64,000 nt of DNA. Source: Candidatus Latescibacterota bacterium. Its GTDB lineage: Bacteria > Latescibacterota > UBA2968. Positions 42,716 to 51,450 of this stretch are shown here, one piece after another. Position 1 is the stretch's first letter. Each line of letters opens with the position of its first letter. The notes under the pieces were generated by a model. The model was not told the DNA's origin and searched no databases. It worked only from the letters and a program-made list of their open reading frames with translations. The translations under genes and the position numbers were made by a program. The stretch is taken from assembly GCA_022823725.1 (NCBI GenBank), contig JAJEHL010000010.1:62001-126000 (forward strand), written 5' to 3'.

Positions 42716-44200
42716 ATGTCTCAAATGCCCATCATCACTGCCCTTTGTGCCTATGTTTTTATCACCCTATTGGTTGGCGTCTATGCTGGTAGGCGCGTCA
42801 AAGATTCCGCCGATTTTGTCGTTGCGGGGCGGCGTCTGGGCATCTTGCTGGCAACAGGCACGCTTTCCGCCACATGGTTTGGCACGGGCACTGTGCTCGG
42901 CGCAGCAGGCGCGGCTTATGGAGGTGGTTTTTTAGCCGTTATAGCCGATCCCTTTGGCGCAGCCCTGTGTCTGTTTCTCGCGGGCCTGTTTTACGTGCGG
43001 ATGATGCGACGCATGGGCGTTTCAACCATTGCCGAATTTTTTGAACGGAGATTTGGCAAAACAGCCGGTGTGGTCGCTGCTGCGTGTACGATTCCAGCTT
43101 ATATCGGCTGGGTCGCGTCACTAATGGTGGGGTTTGGAAAAATTATCCACGCGCTCACGGGATTGGATGCGGTGTTAGGTACCTGCCTGGGCGCTGCTAT
43201 CGTGCTGATCTATACAACAATAGGCGGCATGTGGGCAGTGACACTGACAGACTTCATTCAGGTGGCCGTTTTAACTCTGGGCCTGATCTTTATGACACCC
43301 GTTCTCCTGAGCGACATGGGGGGATGGGCCGCCATTCGAGCGCAACTGCCCGATGACCAATTTTATCTCTATCCCCGCGATGCGGATATGACCACCTGGT
43401 TTAATTATGCGCGCGCCTGGCTGGTAATTGGCCTGGGCAATCTCGCCGGACAGGACCTTTTGCAACGCAGTTTATCCAGCCGAAACGAATCCGTCGCCCA
43501 AAACAGCGCGTATCTCTCTGGTATTATTTATTTAACCGTTGGACTCTTGCCCGTTTTCCTGGGCATTGCAGCCACCCTCACATTTCCCAATCTGGCCGAC
43601 CCAGAGCAAGTGATGATGAAACTCGCCGAAACCTATCTTCCCCCACTCGGCATGGCTATCTTTATCGGTGCTTTGATCTCCGCATTAATGAGCAGTGCCG
43701 ACAGTGCCTTGCTCGCCCCCGCCAGCGTGATCGGAAACGACCTGATTCGCTACTTACGCCCCGATATTGACGCGCGAACCCAACTGCGTATATGCCGTCT
43801 GAGCGTCCCCATCCTCGGCATCATTGCGCTTTATCTCGCCCTTTCACACGATACGGTTTACACGCTGATGGTCGATTCCTGGTCTATATTGCTGGCAACC
43901 CTTTTTGTGCCTCTCACTGCGGGCATCTGGTGGCGCAACGCCAATCGCTCTGGCGCGCTCTGGTCGATGATTTCAGGTGCTATCGCCTATCTCATCCTGC
44001 TCCAAATCGCGCCCGATCAACCCGCCGATCTTCTCGCGGTACCCATTGGTCTTCTCGCACTTATCATCATCACCAAAGCGACCACAAAAACAGATCCGCC
44101 CTTGCCCTTGAGCAATACGGAAGGAACCCCACTCGCTTATGAAAATCGCCTGGGTGCTCTAAACCCGCTTCGAGGTTCATCCGCGGTTCAACGCAGGTGA
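42716..44200 (+). CDS. Sodium:solute symporter family transporter
   Basis: The 494-aa inner membrane protein has about thirteen hydrophobic segments and SSS (PutP-like) motifs: ATGTLSATWFGTGTVLGAAGAAYGGG near residue 45 and the sodium-site region FIGALISALMSSADSALLAP near residue 320. Members import proline, sugars, nucleosides or carboxylates with sodium. The substrate is not fixed by the sequence; adjacency to an exported P1 peptidase suggests amino acids or small peptides. A GAGGT site lies before the ATG. The C-terminal tail (ALNPLRGSSAVQRR) runs into an out-of-frame antitoxin remnant, so the true end could have been altered by a junction there. Confidence 0.9.
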   Translation: MSQMPIITALCAYVFITLLVGVYAGRRVKDSADFVVAGRRLGILLATGTLSATWFGTGTVLGAAGAAYGGGFLAVIADPFGAALCLFLAGLFYVRMMRRMGVSTIAEFFERRFGKTAGVVAAACTIPAYIGWVASLMVGFGKIIHALTGLDAVLGTCLGAAIVLIYTTIGGMWAVTLTDFIQVAVLTLGLIFMTPVLLSDMGGWAAIRAQLPDDQFYLYPRDADMTTWFNYARAWLVIGLGNLAGQDLLQRSLSSRNESVAQNSAYLSGIIYLTVGLLPVFLGIAATLTFPNLADPEQVMMKLAETYLPPLGMAIFIGALISALMSSADSALLAPASVIGNDLIRYLRPDIDARTQLRICRLSVPILGIIALYLALSHDTVYTLMVDSWSILLATLFVPLTAGIWWRNANRSGALWSMISGAIAYLILLQIAPDQPADLLAVPIGLLALIIITKATTKTDPPLPLSNTEGTPLAYENRLGALNPLRGSSAVQRR

Positions 44201-44297
44201 GTTAATGGACACACTGGCTGAAGATTATGAGCGTAAGAGATGGGAGATTGAAGAGGCTATCAGGTATGAATCGGCCAGAAGCAGAAAAGCCGCTTGA
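44163..44297 (+). pseudogene. Probable DUF433-type antitoxin remnant
   Basis: A frame open from 44163 to a TGA at 44295 encodes FEVHPRFNAGELMDTLAEDY and then WEIEEAIRYES. In intact DUF433 antitoxins HPRFNAGE-like sequence is followed by about 30 residues (KGTRI-like strand and helix) and then the LAEDY/WEIEEAIRYE helices. Here the two pieces are joined directly, so an internal deletion is likely. A possible start is the ATG at 44205. A DUF5615-type partner toxin is not visible. It overlaps the end of the symporter gene in another frame. Identification is from memory of the family pattern and is tentative. Confidence 0.35.
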
Positions 44298-44395
44298 CCT
44301 TCCACTCGTTTTTGTGGAATATATCTCAATCAGTAAACTTGTGAGGAGTCATTGAAAGCGACTTCAATTGAGATACGAATAAAGAGGTTTTGACG

Positions 44396-44647
44396 ATGAA
44401 ACATTCAGACTGGACACAAGCTGATTCGCGCGAAGCCAAACAGATCTGGGAGGAATACCAAAAGCAGCATAACCTCTCGGATCGAATAGGACAAACAGCG
44501 GGTATTGATCCAAAAAGTGAGCGCATTTGGTTTGGTTCTTCAATTAGAGATATAGTCCTCCAAAGAAATACTGAAGGATTGCATTATCCTATTTTTTTTC
44601 AACGAGTTGGCTCTAAAACCTATTTCCGTAAAAGAGTTTGCCGGTAA
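44396..44647 (+). CDS. Small hypothetical protein upstream of a PIN toxin
   Basis: An 83-aa soluble protein: SDWTQADSREAKQIWEEYQK (residues 3-22), DRIGQTAGIDPKSERIWFG and a C-terminal FFQRVGSKTYFRKR. I do not recognise its domain family. The pattern of an N-terminal charged helix and a C-terminal strand-rich region looks like a small independent domain. A GAGG site lies 8 bases before the ATG at 44396; a TTG two codons earlier is the alternative. It lies 30 bases before the PIN gene and shares its strand, so it may be a third member of that toxin-antitoxin unit or a neighbour. Confidence 0.6.
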   Translation: MKHSDWTQADSREAKQIWEEYQKQHNLSDRIGQTAGIDPKSERIWFGSSIRDIVLQRNTEGLHYPIFFQRVGSKTYFRKRVCR

Positions 44648-44677
44648 TTCACGGAACCGTTTCAGGCAATTATTATT

Positions 44678-45151
44678 ATGAAACCAAGTGTTTATATCGA
44701 ATCAACAGTAATCAGTTACTTGACTTCAAGACCAAGTAGAGATCTAATTGTTGCAGCACACCAGCAAATTACAGTGACTTGGTGGGAAGATGTACACCCT
44801 CAAGTAGATGGTTTCATATCTCCATTTGTAAATGAAGAAATATCTCGTGGAGATTCTGATGCCGCACAGAAACGAATTGAAGTGGTGAAAGACTTGTCGG
44901 TTTTAGAAATCAATGATGAGATTCAAAAATTGGCAGAAAAATACTCCGCCGCACTTGAGCTTCCCGAGAAAGCAAAGACAGATGCTGCCCACCTTGCGGT
45001 TGCCGTTTGGCACCAAATGGATTATCTTTTAAGTTGGAATTGCAGACATATTGTTAGCGGCCGCGTCAAAAAATCACTTGAAGAAATCAACGTCATTTTG
45101 GATTTAAAAACGCCTGTGATGTGTACGCCTGAAGAGTTAATGGAGGTATAA
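44678..45151 (+). CDS. PIN-domain protein (VapC-type toxin candidate)
   Basis: The 157-aa product has a PIN-like nuclease fold: VYIESTVISYL at residues 5-15 (acidic site in the place of the usual D), FVNEEISRGDSDAA near residue 48, and the C-terminal KTDAAHLAVAVWHQMDYLLSWNCRHI with the second and third acidic positions (D98 region and the final Asp). PIN toxins cleave tRNA or rRNA. The downstream 61-aa protein 4 bases later would be the antitoxin, reversed from the usual antitoxin-first order but as often seen for this subgroup. The coding is intact. Confidence 0.8.
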   Translation: MKPSVYIESTVISYLTSRPSRDLIVAAHQQITVTWWEDVHPQVDGFISPFVNEEISRGDSDAAQKRIEVVKDLSVLEINDEIQKLAEKYSAALELPEKAKTDAAHLAVAVWHQMDYLLSWNCRHIVSGRVKKSLEEINVILDLKTPVMCTPEELMEV

Positions 45152-45155
45152 TAAG

Positions 45156-45341
45156 ATGTGGAAAGATCCCATAGTGGAAGAAATCCGTGCCATTCGTTTA
45201 GAAATAGAGGCGGAATGCGATCATAATTTTGATAAGATATTTGCACGAGCGATTGAAGCGCAAAAAAAGTTAGCTAATCGGCTTGTTTCCAAACCCTCTT
45301 CCCAATACTCTACAAAGAAAGTGACGCGCCAGGTTTGTTAA
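45156..45341 (+). CDS. Putative antitoxin partner of the PIN protein, 61 aa
   Basis: A 61-aa helical protein (KDPIVEEIRAIRLEIEAECD then FDKIFARAIEAQKKLANRL) that starts 4 bases after the PIN stop. Its charged helices and basic C-terminus (KPSSQYSTKKVTRQVC) resemble small antitoxins that wrap a PIN toxin. The family name is not known to me. The gene ends shortly before a bidirectional terminator. Confidence 0.65.
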   Translation: MWKDPIVEEIRAIRLEIEAECDHNFDKIFARAIEAQKKLANRLVSKPSSQYSTKKVTRQVC

Positions 45342-45360
45342 AAGCCCTCCCTGACAAAAA

Positions 45361-45406
45361 AACAAAGGCGCAGTTCCAGAATAAAGGAATTGCGCCCATT
45401 TTATTT
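45361..45406 (+). terminator. Bidirectional terminator between the PIN unit and larB
   Basis: An 11-bp stem with one G-T pair (45367-45377 with 45386-45396), an 8-base loop, T-rich sequence after it on the plus strand and, on the minus strand, a T run from the A-rich 5' flank (45355-45366). It serves the PIN unit and the convergent larB operon. Confidence 0.75.
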
Positions 45407-45421
45407 TTTGCGAGCAAAACA

Positions 45422-46180
45422 TCACCCCACCCGAATCCGATTGATCTTACTCGCGGCGACACCTGCGCCAAATCCGTTGTCGATATTGACCACAGTCACG
45501 CCCGACGCGCAACTGTTCAACATACCCAGCAACGCTGCCAACCCCTTAAAACTCGCCCCATATCCCACACTGGTCGGCACGGCAATAAGCGGTACATCGA
45601 CCAAGCCGCCAACCACACTGGGCAACGCCCCCTCCATACCGGCCACCACGATAATCACACTCGCATCCGACAGGCGTTCTCGACATGCCAACAAACGGTG
45701 AATCCCCGCAACCCCCACATCGTAAAGGGTTTCGACTTCATTGCCCATCACCCGTGCGGTTTCCACAGCCTCTTCTGCCACTGGTAAATCGGACGTGCCC
45801 GCAGATACGACCAGAATTTTGCCAATTGTTTCCGCAGCGGGAATCTCTCCTGCGACAACCACCGTGCGAGCGAGCGCATTGACATTTGCACCGGGATATT
45901 TTGCGACCAGAGCATCCCGCATCTTTGCATTTGTACGCGTTGCCAACAGTGCCGCGCCCGATGACACAATGCGGTCTGCTATAGCGACCACTTGCTCAAC
46001 CGTCTTTCCCTCACAAAAAATAACCTCGGGAAACCCCTGCCTCAGCGTGCGGTGGTGGTCAATGCGCGCAAAACCAAGCTCTTCAAAGGGTAAGTGTGCG
46101 AGGTTTGCAAACGCCTCATCCACATCTGTTTGTCCCTGTGCAACAGCCTCTAACAACGCGCGTATGCGTTCTGGTGTCAC
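45422..46180 (-). CDS. larB: Nickel-pincer cofactor carboxylase LarB
   Basis: LarB carboxylates and hydrolyses nicotinate adenine dinucleotide, the first step to the nickel-pincer cofactor of lactate racemase. The 252-aa product has the AIR-carboxylase-like fold: [13 protein letters not shown] near residue 52, the [16 protein letters not shown] block near residue 130 and [11 protein letters not shown], plus the C-terminal [24 protein letters not shown]. It starts with GTG overlapping the dusB stop (GTGA). LarC and LarE are not in the window, so it is an orphan here, as is common. The terminator at 45361-45406 follows. Confidence 0.9.
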   Translation of the reverse strand: MTPERIRALLEAVAQGQTDVDEAFANLAHLPFEELGFARIDHHRTLRQGFPEVIFCEGKTVEQVVAIADRIVSSGAALLATRTNAKMRDALVAKYPGANVNALARTVVVAGEIPAAETIGKILVVSAGTSDLPVAEEAVETARVMGNEVETLYDVGVAGIHRLLACRERLSDASVIIVVAGMEGALPSVVGGLVDVPLIAVPTSVGYGASFKGLAALLGMLNSCASGVTVVNIDNGFGAGVAASKINRIRVG

Positions 46181-47160
46181 GCTGCCACCTCCGCTTTGAT
46201 CTGTCCCAGCAAATCCATGAGATGATTCGGATCGTCTTCTGTCATCAATGTGCGGCGATAACGCGCTGCGCCGGGCACACCCTTGACATAAGCCGCGAGA
46301 TGCCGACGCATTTCCAGGACGCCATAGCGCAAGCCCTTAAACGCGATGGACGCCTTGAGATGGTGAACCGCCATTTCCAGGCGGTCCCCCTCCGTTGGTC
46401 CGGGCAATAATTCTCCCGTATTCAGAAAGACTTCCATGCGCTTGAAAAGCCAGGGATTGCCAATGGCCCATCGCCCCACCATCACCAGATCGCAACCCGT
46501 TTTTTGCATCATCTCTTTTGCTGCCTCTGGCCCACGCACATCGCCATTGCCGATTACGGGAATCGAAACCGCGTTTTTGACTTCCGCGATAATATCCCAG
46601 TCTGCTCTACCCGCAAATTTCGCCTCGCGCGTGCGCCCATGAACGGCAATTGCCGCTGCACCGGAATCTTCAGCAATCCGCGCAACTGCAACTGCCTGAT
46701 TGGCTTCTGCCCATCCACTTCTAATTTTTAGCGTCACGGGAATATCAACCGCGCGCACCATTGACGCAATGATCTGTCCCAGTCGGTCAGGTGTATTGAG
46801 CAGAGCCGCGCCCGCGTTTTTTGTCACGATTTTTTTAACCGGGCACCCGCAATTGATATCAATAATATCCGGATTGCGCTCTGCCACAACCCGAGCGCCT
46901 TCGGCCATGACCTCGGGTGCTGATCCGAACAACTGCGCGGAAATCGGAAACTCATCCGGTTCAAAATCGAGATATTGATTCGACTTCTCGCTGCCCTCTG
47001 CCAGTCCCTTGGCACTGACCATCTCCGTGACCGCAAAGCTCGCGCCCTGTTGCCGGCACAGCATGCGAAATGACCGGTCTGTAATACCAGCCAATGGCGC
47101 CAGCGCTGTCCGTCCGGGAATATTTACATTGCCGATTTGTACGCCCATATCATCATTCAT
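46177..47160 (-). CDS. dusB: tRNA-dihydrouridine synthase
   Basis: The 327-aa FMN enzyme reduces uridine in the D-loop of tRNA. It has the TIM-barrel opening [19 protein letters not shown] near residue 18, the catalytic Cys in [20 protein letters not shown] near residue 100, [19 protein letters not shown] and [15 protein letters not shown] near residue 200. Length and wording fit the DusB branch. It starts in an ATGA overlap with the upstream epimerase gene and ends in a GTGA overlap with larB, so three unlike genes are translationally coupled. Confidence 0.92.
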   Translation of the reverse strand: MNDDMGVQIGNVNIPGRTALAPLAGITDRSFRMLCRQQGASFAVTEMVSAKGLAEGSEKSNQYLDFEPDEFPISAQLFGSAPEVMAEGARVVAERNPDIIDINCGCPVKKIVTKNAGAALLNTPDRLGQIIASMVRAVDIPVTLKIRSGWAEANQAVAVARIAEDSGAAAIAVHGRTREAKFAGRADWDIIAEVKNAVSIPVIGNGDVRGPEAAKEMMQKTGCDLVMVGRWAIGNPWLFKRMEVFLNTGELLPGPTEGDRLEMAVHHLKASIAFKGLRYGVLEMRRHLAAYVKGVPGAARYRRTLMTEDDPNHLMDLLGQIKAEVAA

Positions 47161-48005
47161 CCCGATGTCTCTCGCGCTTCTAACAACACTTTTGACAATT
47201 GTTTTGCAAATTTCACCTGACTATTGTCCTCGGGTTCATAGCCGATTTTCTTTCGCGCATTGGAGATCGTCCAGAAATTATGTGAATTGCCGCTGATACC
47301 GTAAAAAATTTGAAATGGAATACCATGTTCATTTTCGATATTTTCTGCCTCAATGCTCTTCACAATCAACTGCACCTGATCCCGAATGCTCAAATACGCG
47401 CCCAATCCCCGATGCATACTTTTCAAATTCGTGGATTTTGCGCGATCCATATCGGTCTCACGCGGGCCACCTATCCGAATCTGCACATTTTCCAGCTTTT
47501 TGCCACCATTCATCAATCCCGTTGCAAAGGTAAAGCCCAACAACTCGTATTGCGCCTTTGCCCAGCCGTAATAATTGTCGGAAAGCGGGTACATCTCTGG
47601 CGTTACAAATTCCTGCTTGCCAGCCCAGATCAGATTCTCATAATAATCCGCCGCGTGATTTGAACTGATGATCACGGCGCGTCGAACATTTTCCTCCACA
47701 CACGTCTGATACACATTGTGCGCCATATCGATGTTCGTCATCTCTGCCCAGAAGCGATCTCCCTGGTCTCTTGCCCGCACAAATCCGCAGTGGATTATCG
47801 CATCCTGCCCCCTGAAATACTCCCGATACGCATCCCGATCTCGATTCGTCAAATCCGCAATCACCGCATCGCCCACTTCCTCGCCTTCGCGATTGGTCGT
47901 CTTAACGTCTAAAATCGTCAGGTCATATCGCTCGCGCAATACGGGCAACATCCGCCCAGCCACATAACCTGTACCCCCCGTAATAAGTACTTTTCTTTTT
48001 GACAT
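47157..48005 (-). CDS. NAD-dependent epimerase/dehydratase family protein
   Basis: The 282-aa extended short-chain dehydrogenase starts KVLITGGTGYVAGRMLPVL with the TGxxGxxG dinucleotide motif (residues 7-14). It has the active-site YYGWAKAQYE near residue 149 (Y-x-x-x-K) and a substrate-binding half. It acts on a nucleotide sugar or related carbonyl compound. The ATG at 48005 has a GAAGGAG site; earlier in-frame starts back to 48170 would overlap the PhyH gene. It follows that gene by 17 bases and overlaps dusB by 4. The substrate is not indicated by the sequence. Confidence 0.85.
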   Translation of the reverse strand: MSKRKVLITGGTGYVAGRMLPVLRERYDLTILDVKTTNREGEEVGDAVIADLTNRDRDAYREYFRGQDAIIHCGFVRARDQGDRFWAEMTNIDMAHNVYQTCVEENVRRAVIISSNHAADYYENLIWAGKQEFVTPEMYPLSDNYYGWAKAQYELLGFTFATGLMNGGKKLENVQIRIGGPRETDMDRAKSTNLKSMHRGLGAYLSIRDQVQLIVKSIEAENIENEHGIPFQIFYGISGNSHNFWTISNARKKIGYEPEDNSQVKFAKQLSKVLLEARETSG

Positions 48006-48022
48006 ATCTGCTCCTTCAATCA

Positions 48023-48781
48023 TCACGACAATGGAAACGGCATCCCGACTTTTGGAAAATGTCCAAATCGATCTTCGCCGCGCAATACAATAGGCTCCCA
48101 CGCCTGCTTGTGTGAATTGAGCGTGGTCTGTTTGACATGCGGAGGAATGAACCGAACCGTCAACCCGCACCGCCGTCGGTTTGACCGATTGGGATTGCTC
48201 GCGTGAAATAATTGCCCGTCGTGAACCGACATCTGCCCGGCCTTTAACACAATATCGACTGCCGCGCTATCATCGACATGTTCATCTGGGATCTCCTGGT
48301 TAATACTCAGCAAATTGCCTTCGCGCGCCGATTTGCCATGTGCTGCAATCCCATTTTTGTGCGATCCCGGAATAAAGCGCATACACCCATTCTCCACATC
48401 CGCGTCATCAATAGCGATCCATGCCGTGTGTGCAATGGGCGGTTTCAGGCCCCAGTACGTAATATCTTGATGCCACGCCACAAATATCTTTGCCTCTGGA
48501 TCGGGATATTTGCAAAAAAAGTGGGTGGATAGCAGCATCACATTATCGCCCATCACAGCCTGCATCACGTCTAAGATCCGCTCATCCGTTGCCAGTTGCC
48601 AGATAAACACCTCATCAAAATGCCGCCCCTGCAAACCGATCTGGCACTTCTCCTTGCCTTCGCGCGCTTCTAAATCGTCAAATAACGTGCGAAAATGCCC
48701 GATCTCGCGTTCTGAGAACACATCGACTTCTGTCAAAAATCCCTGCGTCTCATAAGTTTCGACCATAGAATCCAAAGGCAT
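48023..48781 (-). CDS. Phytanoyl-CoA dioxygenase (PhyH) family protein
   Basis: The 252-aa protein has the Fe(II)/2-oxoglutarate triad in FVAWHQDITYWGL (H-x-D, near residue 100) and a distal His in SVHDGQLFHASNPNRSNRRRCGL with Arg for 2-oxoglutarate. The motif MRFIPGSHKNG is typical of the PhyH group that hydroxylates small molecules. Unlike the PhyH at 27981 it carries the IPGSH element. The ATG at 48781 has an AAGGAA site. It opens the PhyH/epimerase/dusB/larB run; a 178-bp gap separates it from the DapF-like gene. The substrate is unknown. Confidence 0.86.
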   Translation of the reverse strand: MPLDSMVETYETQGFLTEVDVFSEREIGHFRTLFDDLEAREGKEKCQIGLQGRHFDEVFIWQLATDERILDVMQAVMGDNVMLLSTHFFCKYPDPEAKIFVAWHQDITYWGLKPPIAHTAWIAIDDADVENGCMRFIPGSHKNGIAAHGKSAREGNLLSINQEIPDEHVDDSAAVDIVLKAGQMSVHDGQLFHASNPNRSNRRRCGLTVRFIPPHVKQTTLNSHKQAWEPIVLRGEDRFGHFPKVGMPFPLS

Positions 48782-48959
48782 GGCGCGTTCCTTTCGTGAG
48801 CAATGGTGAGTTGCATATAAACTATGAGGAATGTCCCAAATTCGCAACCCGTTTTCCAAATTGCTTAAAAAAGAACCGGTTCAAAAGCGAAGCCACGCAG
48901 AACTTATCCCGCGCAGTGTTCGCATATCAAACCGGCTTTTAACCGTTTTATGACCTGTA

Positions 48960-49832
48960 TCAGACGCCCATCTCGCGCAAAAAAGACGGACTCAGCGTAC
49001 CGCGCGCCACCTCTGCCACAGGTCCCGCCATTGTCAGATTAAACCCTTCATCTACATCGATCATCAACGTGCCTCCGGGGGCTTCCACTGTCACAGGCGA
49101 TGCGACCAGACCCAAACGCACCGCAGCACTTGCCGCGGCACATGACGAAGACCCCGACGCCTGCGTTTCGCCTGCGCCGCGTTCCCAGATCAAAATAAAA
49201 ATTTTCTGGTCGCCCGTGGGCACGACCAACTGCACATTGGTTCGCCTCGGAAAAATCTCATGATTCTCCAACTCAGGTCCCAGGCGCAACAAATCGTCGC
49301 GCGACCACGCTTCGCCCCTCGGCTTAAACACCACACAATGGGGATTGCCCACGCTCACACCTGTAAATACCATATCCTCGCCAGCAGCGGTAATCGGCTG
49401 TTCGATCAATTCCTTCACCTCAAGCGAACATGGCAATGCCCCTGGTTCAAACGTCGCCTCCCCCATCTCCACAATCGCCGCACTCGCATCGCCCCATTCG
49501 TCAATATGCAAATCAATATGAACCAGTCCCCCCGGCGTATCGACTGAGAATGACGTTTTATCTACCTTACCAGTAGCATGCAAATACCGCGCAAAAATCC
49601 TCAGTCCATTGCCCGATTTCTCCGCCTCACTGCCATCAGGATTCCATATCCGCAACCCAAAATCCGCACGATCAGACGCTTCCAATGTCAAAATACCATC
49701 ACTCCCCACTCCCCAATTGCGATCACAGATTTTCTCAATGCGCTCTGGCGTCAATTCAAACGTCAGTTCTTTTGGATCCATCACCAGATAATCATTGCCC
49801 AATCCATGACCCTTAAAAAATCCGTTCTCCAT
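48960..49832 (-). CDS. Diaminopimelate epimerase-like protein, both catalytic Cys replaced by Ser
   Basis: The 290-aa protein has the two-domain DapF fold: FFKGHGLGNDYLVMD at residues 5-19, GVGSDGILTLE near 42, NPDGSEAEKSGNGLRIFARY near 65-84, and RGAGETQASGSSSCAAASAAV near 219. In true DapF the two acid/base residues are Cys73 and Cys217; here they are Ser73 and Ser226, both read directly as TCG codons. Otherwise all binding elements are kept. A proton-abstracting epimerase mechanism with two cysteines cannot operate as such, so the protein may have another isomerase or lyase activity, as seen for other PhzF/DapF relatives. It is 27 bases downstream of a sulfite oxidase-like gene. Confidence 0.75.
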   Translation of the reverse strand: MENGFFKGHGLGNDYLVMDPKELTFELTPERIEKICDRNWGVGSDGILTLEASDRADFGLRIWNPDGSEAEKSGNGLRIFARYLHATGKVDKTSFSVDTPGGLVHIDLHIDEWGDASAAIVEMGEATFEPGALPCSLEVKELIEQPITAAGEDMVFTGVSVGNPHCVVFKPRGEAWSRDDLLRLGPELENHEIFPRRTNVQLVVPTGDQKIFILIWERGAGETQASGSSSCAAASAAVRLGLVASPVTVEAPGGTLMIDVDEGFNLTMAGPVAEVARGTLSPSFLREMGV

Positions 49833-49859
49833 AATTACTCCTGTTTTTTATTTAAAACC

Positions 49860-51155
49860 CTAACTAACGACCACCGCGACCCGATGCATCGAATTGTTGA
49901 GATACCCCTTCGGATTCCATACAATGGCGTGTGGCTGACTGACACCTTGCGAATCGGTCGCTCTCGCCCAGATCTCGTAATATCCCGCTTTGGGAAACGC
50001 GATCTCCGTCCGCCAGTTCTGCCATGCATACGCATTCACTGGCTCATCGAGCTTCGTATCAATCCATGTTGCACCAAAGTCAATGGACAGACGAACAGAA
50101 TCGACCTTCCGGTCTCCCGCCCAGGCGTGCCCGCGCACTTCCAGAGTCCTCCCAGCCATCTTGTGACCGGTAGCAGGATTCGTAATTAACGACTTGACCT
50201 TCATCCAGTGGATAATATCGAAGTCCTTTTCCTCTACCTTTTCCCCGGGCGCTATCATCCGATTGGGTACCCGATAATCCATTCCCGTCATCTTCGGACC
50301 ATCGTGAACTCGATCTCGCAACCAGATGCGAGTCAACCATTTCTGTGAGCATGACCCTGACCAACCGGGAATGATCAGACGCAACGGCGCACCATTCATA
50401 GGATGGATCGGTTTGCCATTCTGGGCAAAAGCGATGAGATTGTGCTCGTCCATCGCCCTCTCAATCGGCACCCCACGCGAAAGGGGAAGCCGGCCTTCCT
50501 CACCAGAAACGTGGGTATCGGCACCCACATGTGCGGTATAGATCACATTGTCTTTCACTCCAGCAGCCTTGAGAACATCGGATAGGCGAACGCCGGTCCA
50601 CTCCGAGCACGCCACAGCGCCATAGGTCCATTGACTACCATCTGCAGGAGGATCAAAAAAGGCGCGTCCATTGCCGCCACACTCCAGTGTCAGCGCTCTG
50701 GTAACGACCTCAAAGCGTTGTTTCAGATCGTCAATACTGAGTGTCAGAGGATTATCCACCAGGCCATCAATCGTCAGTTTCCAGCCCACTGCATCCGTAT
50801 TCTCTGGCGGAATGCCATTGTTTCGGATAAAGTGCCTCTCGGTCGGGGTAATCGCGTCATCAAGCAAGTGTGGAGGCGTTTCGGCATTCAACGGCCGATC
50901 ATTGAGCACGGTCAAGCCATCCTTGCCCTGAATCATATCCTCCGCAGCGAGCGCGACAGGAATAAAATGAGCCGGAATATTGCGATGAAACGGAATCGCT
51001 GCACCGACCATTGCCCCCATCATCGCCAATCCTGCCTTCTTCAAAAATCCCCGCCTGTCGGAATGCGTCTCCCGTCCAAACAATAAGTAATCAGCCTTAT
51101 CGGGATTACTCTGATAAAGCTCAAATAATCCTTGTTCTTTAGTGTTTTTGTGCAT
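49860..51155 (-). CDS. Sulfite oxidase-like molybdopterin enzyme, Tat-exported
   Basis: The 431-aa protein has a twin-arginine signal SDRRGFLKKAG (Arg34-Arg35), then the SUOX molybdopterin domain with the Mo-ligating Cys159 in TLECGGNGR and IIPGWSGSCSQKWLTRI near residue 270, and a C-terminal Mo-co dimerisation domain (GHAWAGDRKVDSVRLSID). Such periplasmic SorA/SorT-like enzymes oxidise sulfite to sulfate. Whether this one uses sulfite is likely but not certain, because nitrate-reductase-type and other members share the fold. No haem c subunit lies beside it. It follows HicB by 5 bases. Confidence 0.82.
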   Translation of the reverse strand: MHKNTKEQGLFELYQSNPDKADYLLFGRETHSDRRGFLKKAGLAMMGAMVGAAIPFHRNIPAHFIPVALAAEDMIQGKDGLTVLNDRPLNAETPPHLLDDAITPTERHFIRNNGIPPENTDAVGWKLTIDGLVDNPLTLSIDDLKQRFEVVTRALTLECGGNGRAFFDPPADGSQWTYGAVACSEWTGVRLSDVLKAAGVKDNVIYTAHVGADTHVSGEEGRLPLSRGVPIERAMDEHNLIAFAQNGKPIHPMNGAPLRLIIPGWSGSCSQKWLTRIWLRDRVHDGPKMTGMDYRVPNRMIAPGEKVEEKDFDIIHWMKVKSLITNPATGHKMAGRTLEVRGHAWAGDRKVDSVRLSIDFGATWIDTKLDEPVNAYAWQNWRTEIAFPKAGYYEIWARATDSQGVSQPHAIVWNPKGYLNNSMHRVAVVVS

Positions 51156-51160
51156 AACCG

Positions 51161-51385
51161 CTACTCCTTTTCTGCTGCTAGCATCAGTCGCTCGCCCCTG
51201 GGCTCCGGTATTGGATCGCCAAATTCTTTTACGGTATCAATCCAGAGGGCTATCGCTTGATTGACGTTCTTGAGAGCGGCTTCTTGTGTGTCACCATGAG
51301 CCATGCATCCGGGAAGTTCGGGAATTTCAGCTACGAAAGCATCATCCTCATTGCTCCAATAGAGAATGATCTCGTATTTGTACAT
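51161..51385 (-). CDS. hicB: HicB family antitoxin, without HicA
   Basis: The 74-aa product has the HicB partial RNase H-like fold: YEIILYWSNEDDAFVAEIPELPGCMAHG (residues 4-31), then TQEAALKNVNQAIALWIDTVKEFG. HicB normally neutralises the HicA mRNA interferase, but no HicA gene (about 60 aa with a dsRBD-like fold) is found in the flanking 65 bases or downstream. It lies 5 bases before the sulfite oxidase-like gene and shares its strand, so it may be cotranscribed with it. It lacks the usual C-terminal DNA-binding domain and is the short type. Confidence 0.8.
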   Translation of the reverse strand: MYKYEIILYWSNEDDAFVAEIPELPGCMAHGDTQEAALKNVNQAIALWIDTVKEFGDPIPEPRGERLMLAAEKE

Positions 51386-51450
51386 AATTCATTCTTCTCC
51401 AGTATCCACTATCATTCGCATCAACTCAGTTCAATATTCACTGCCGAGGT

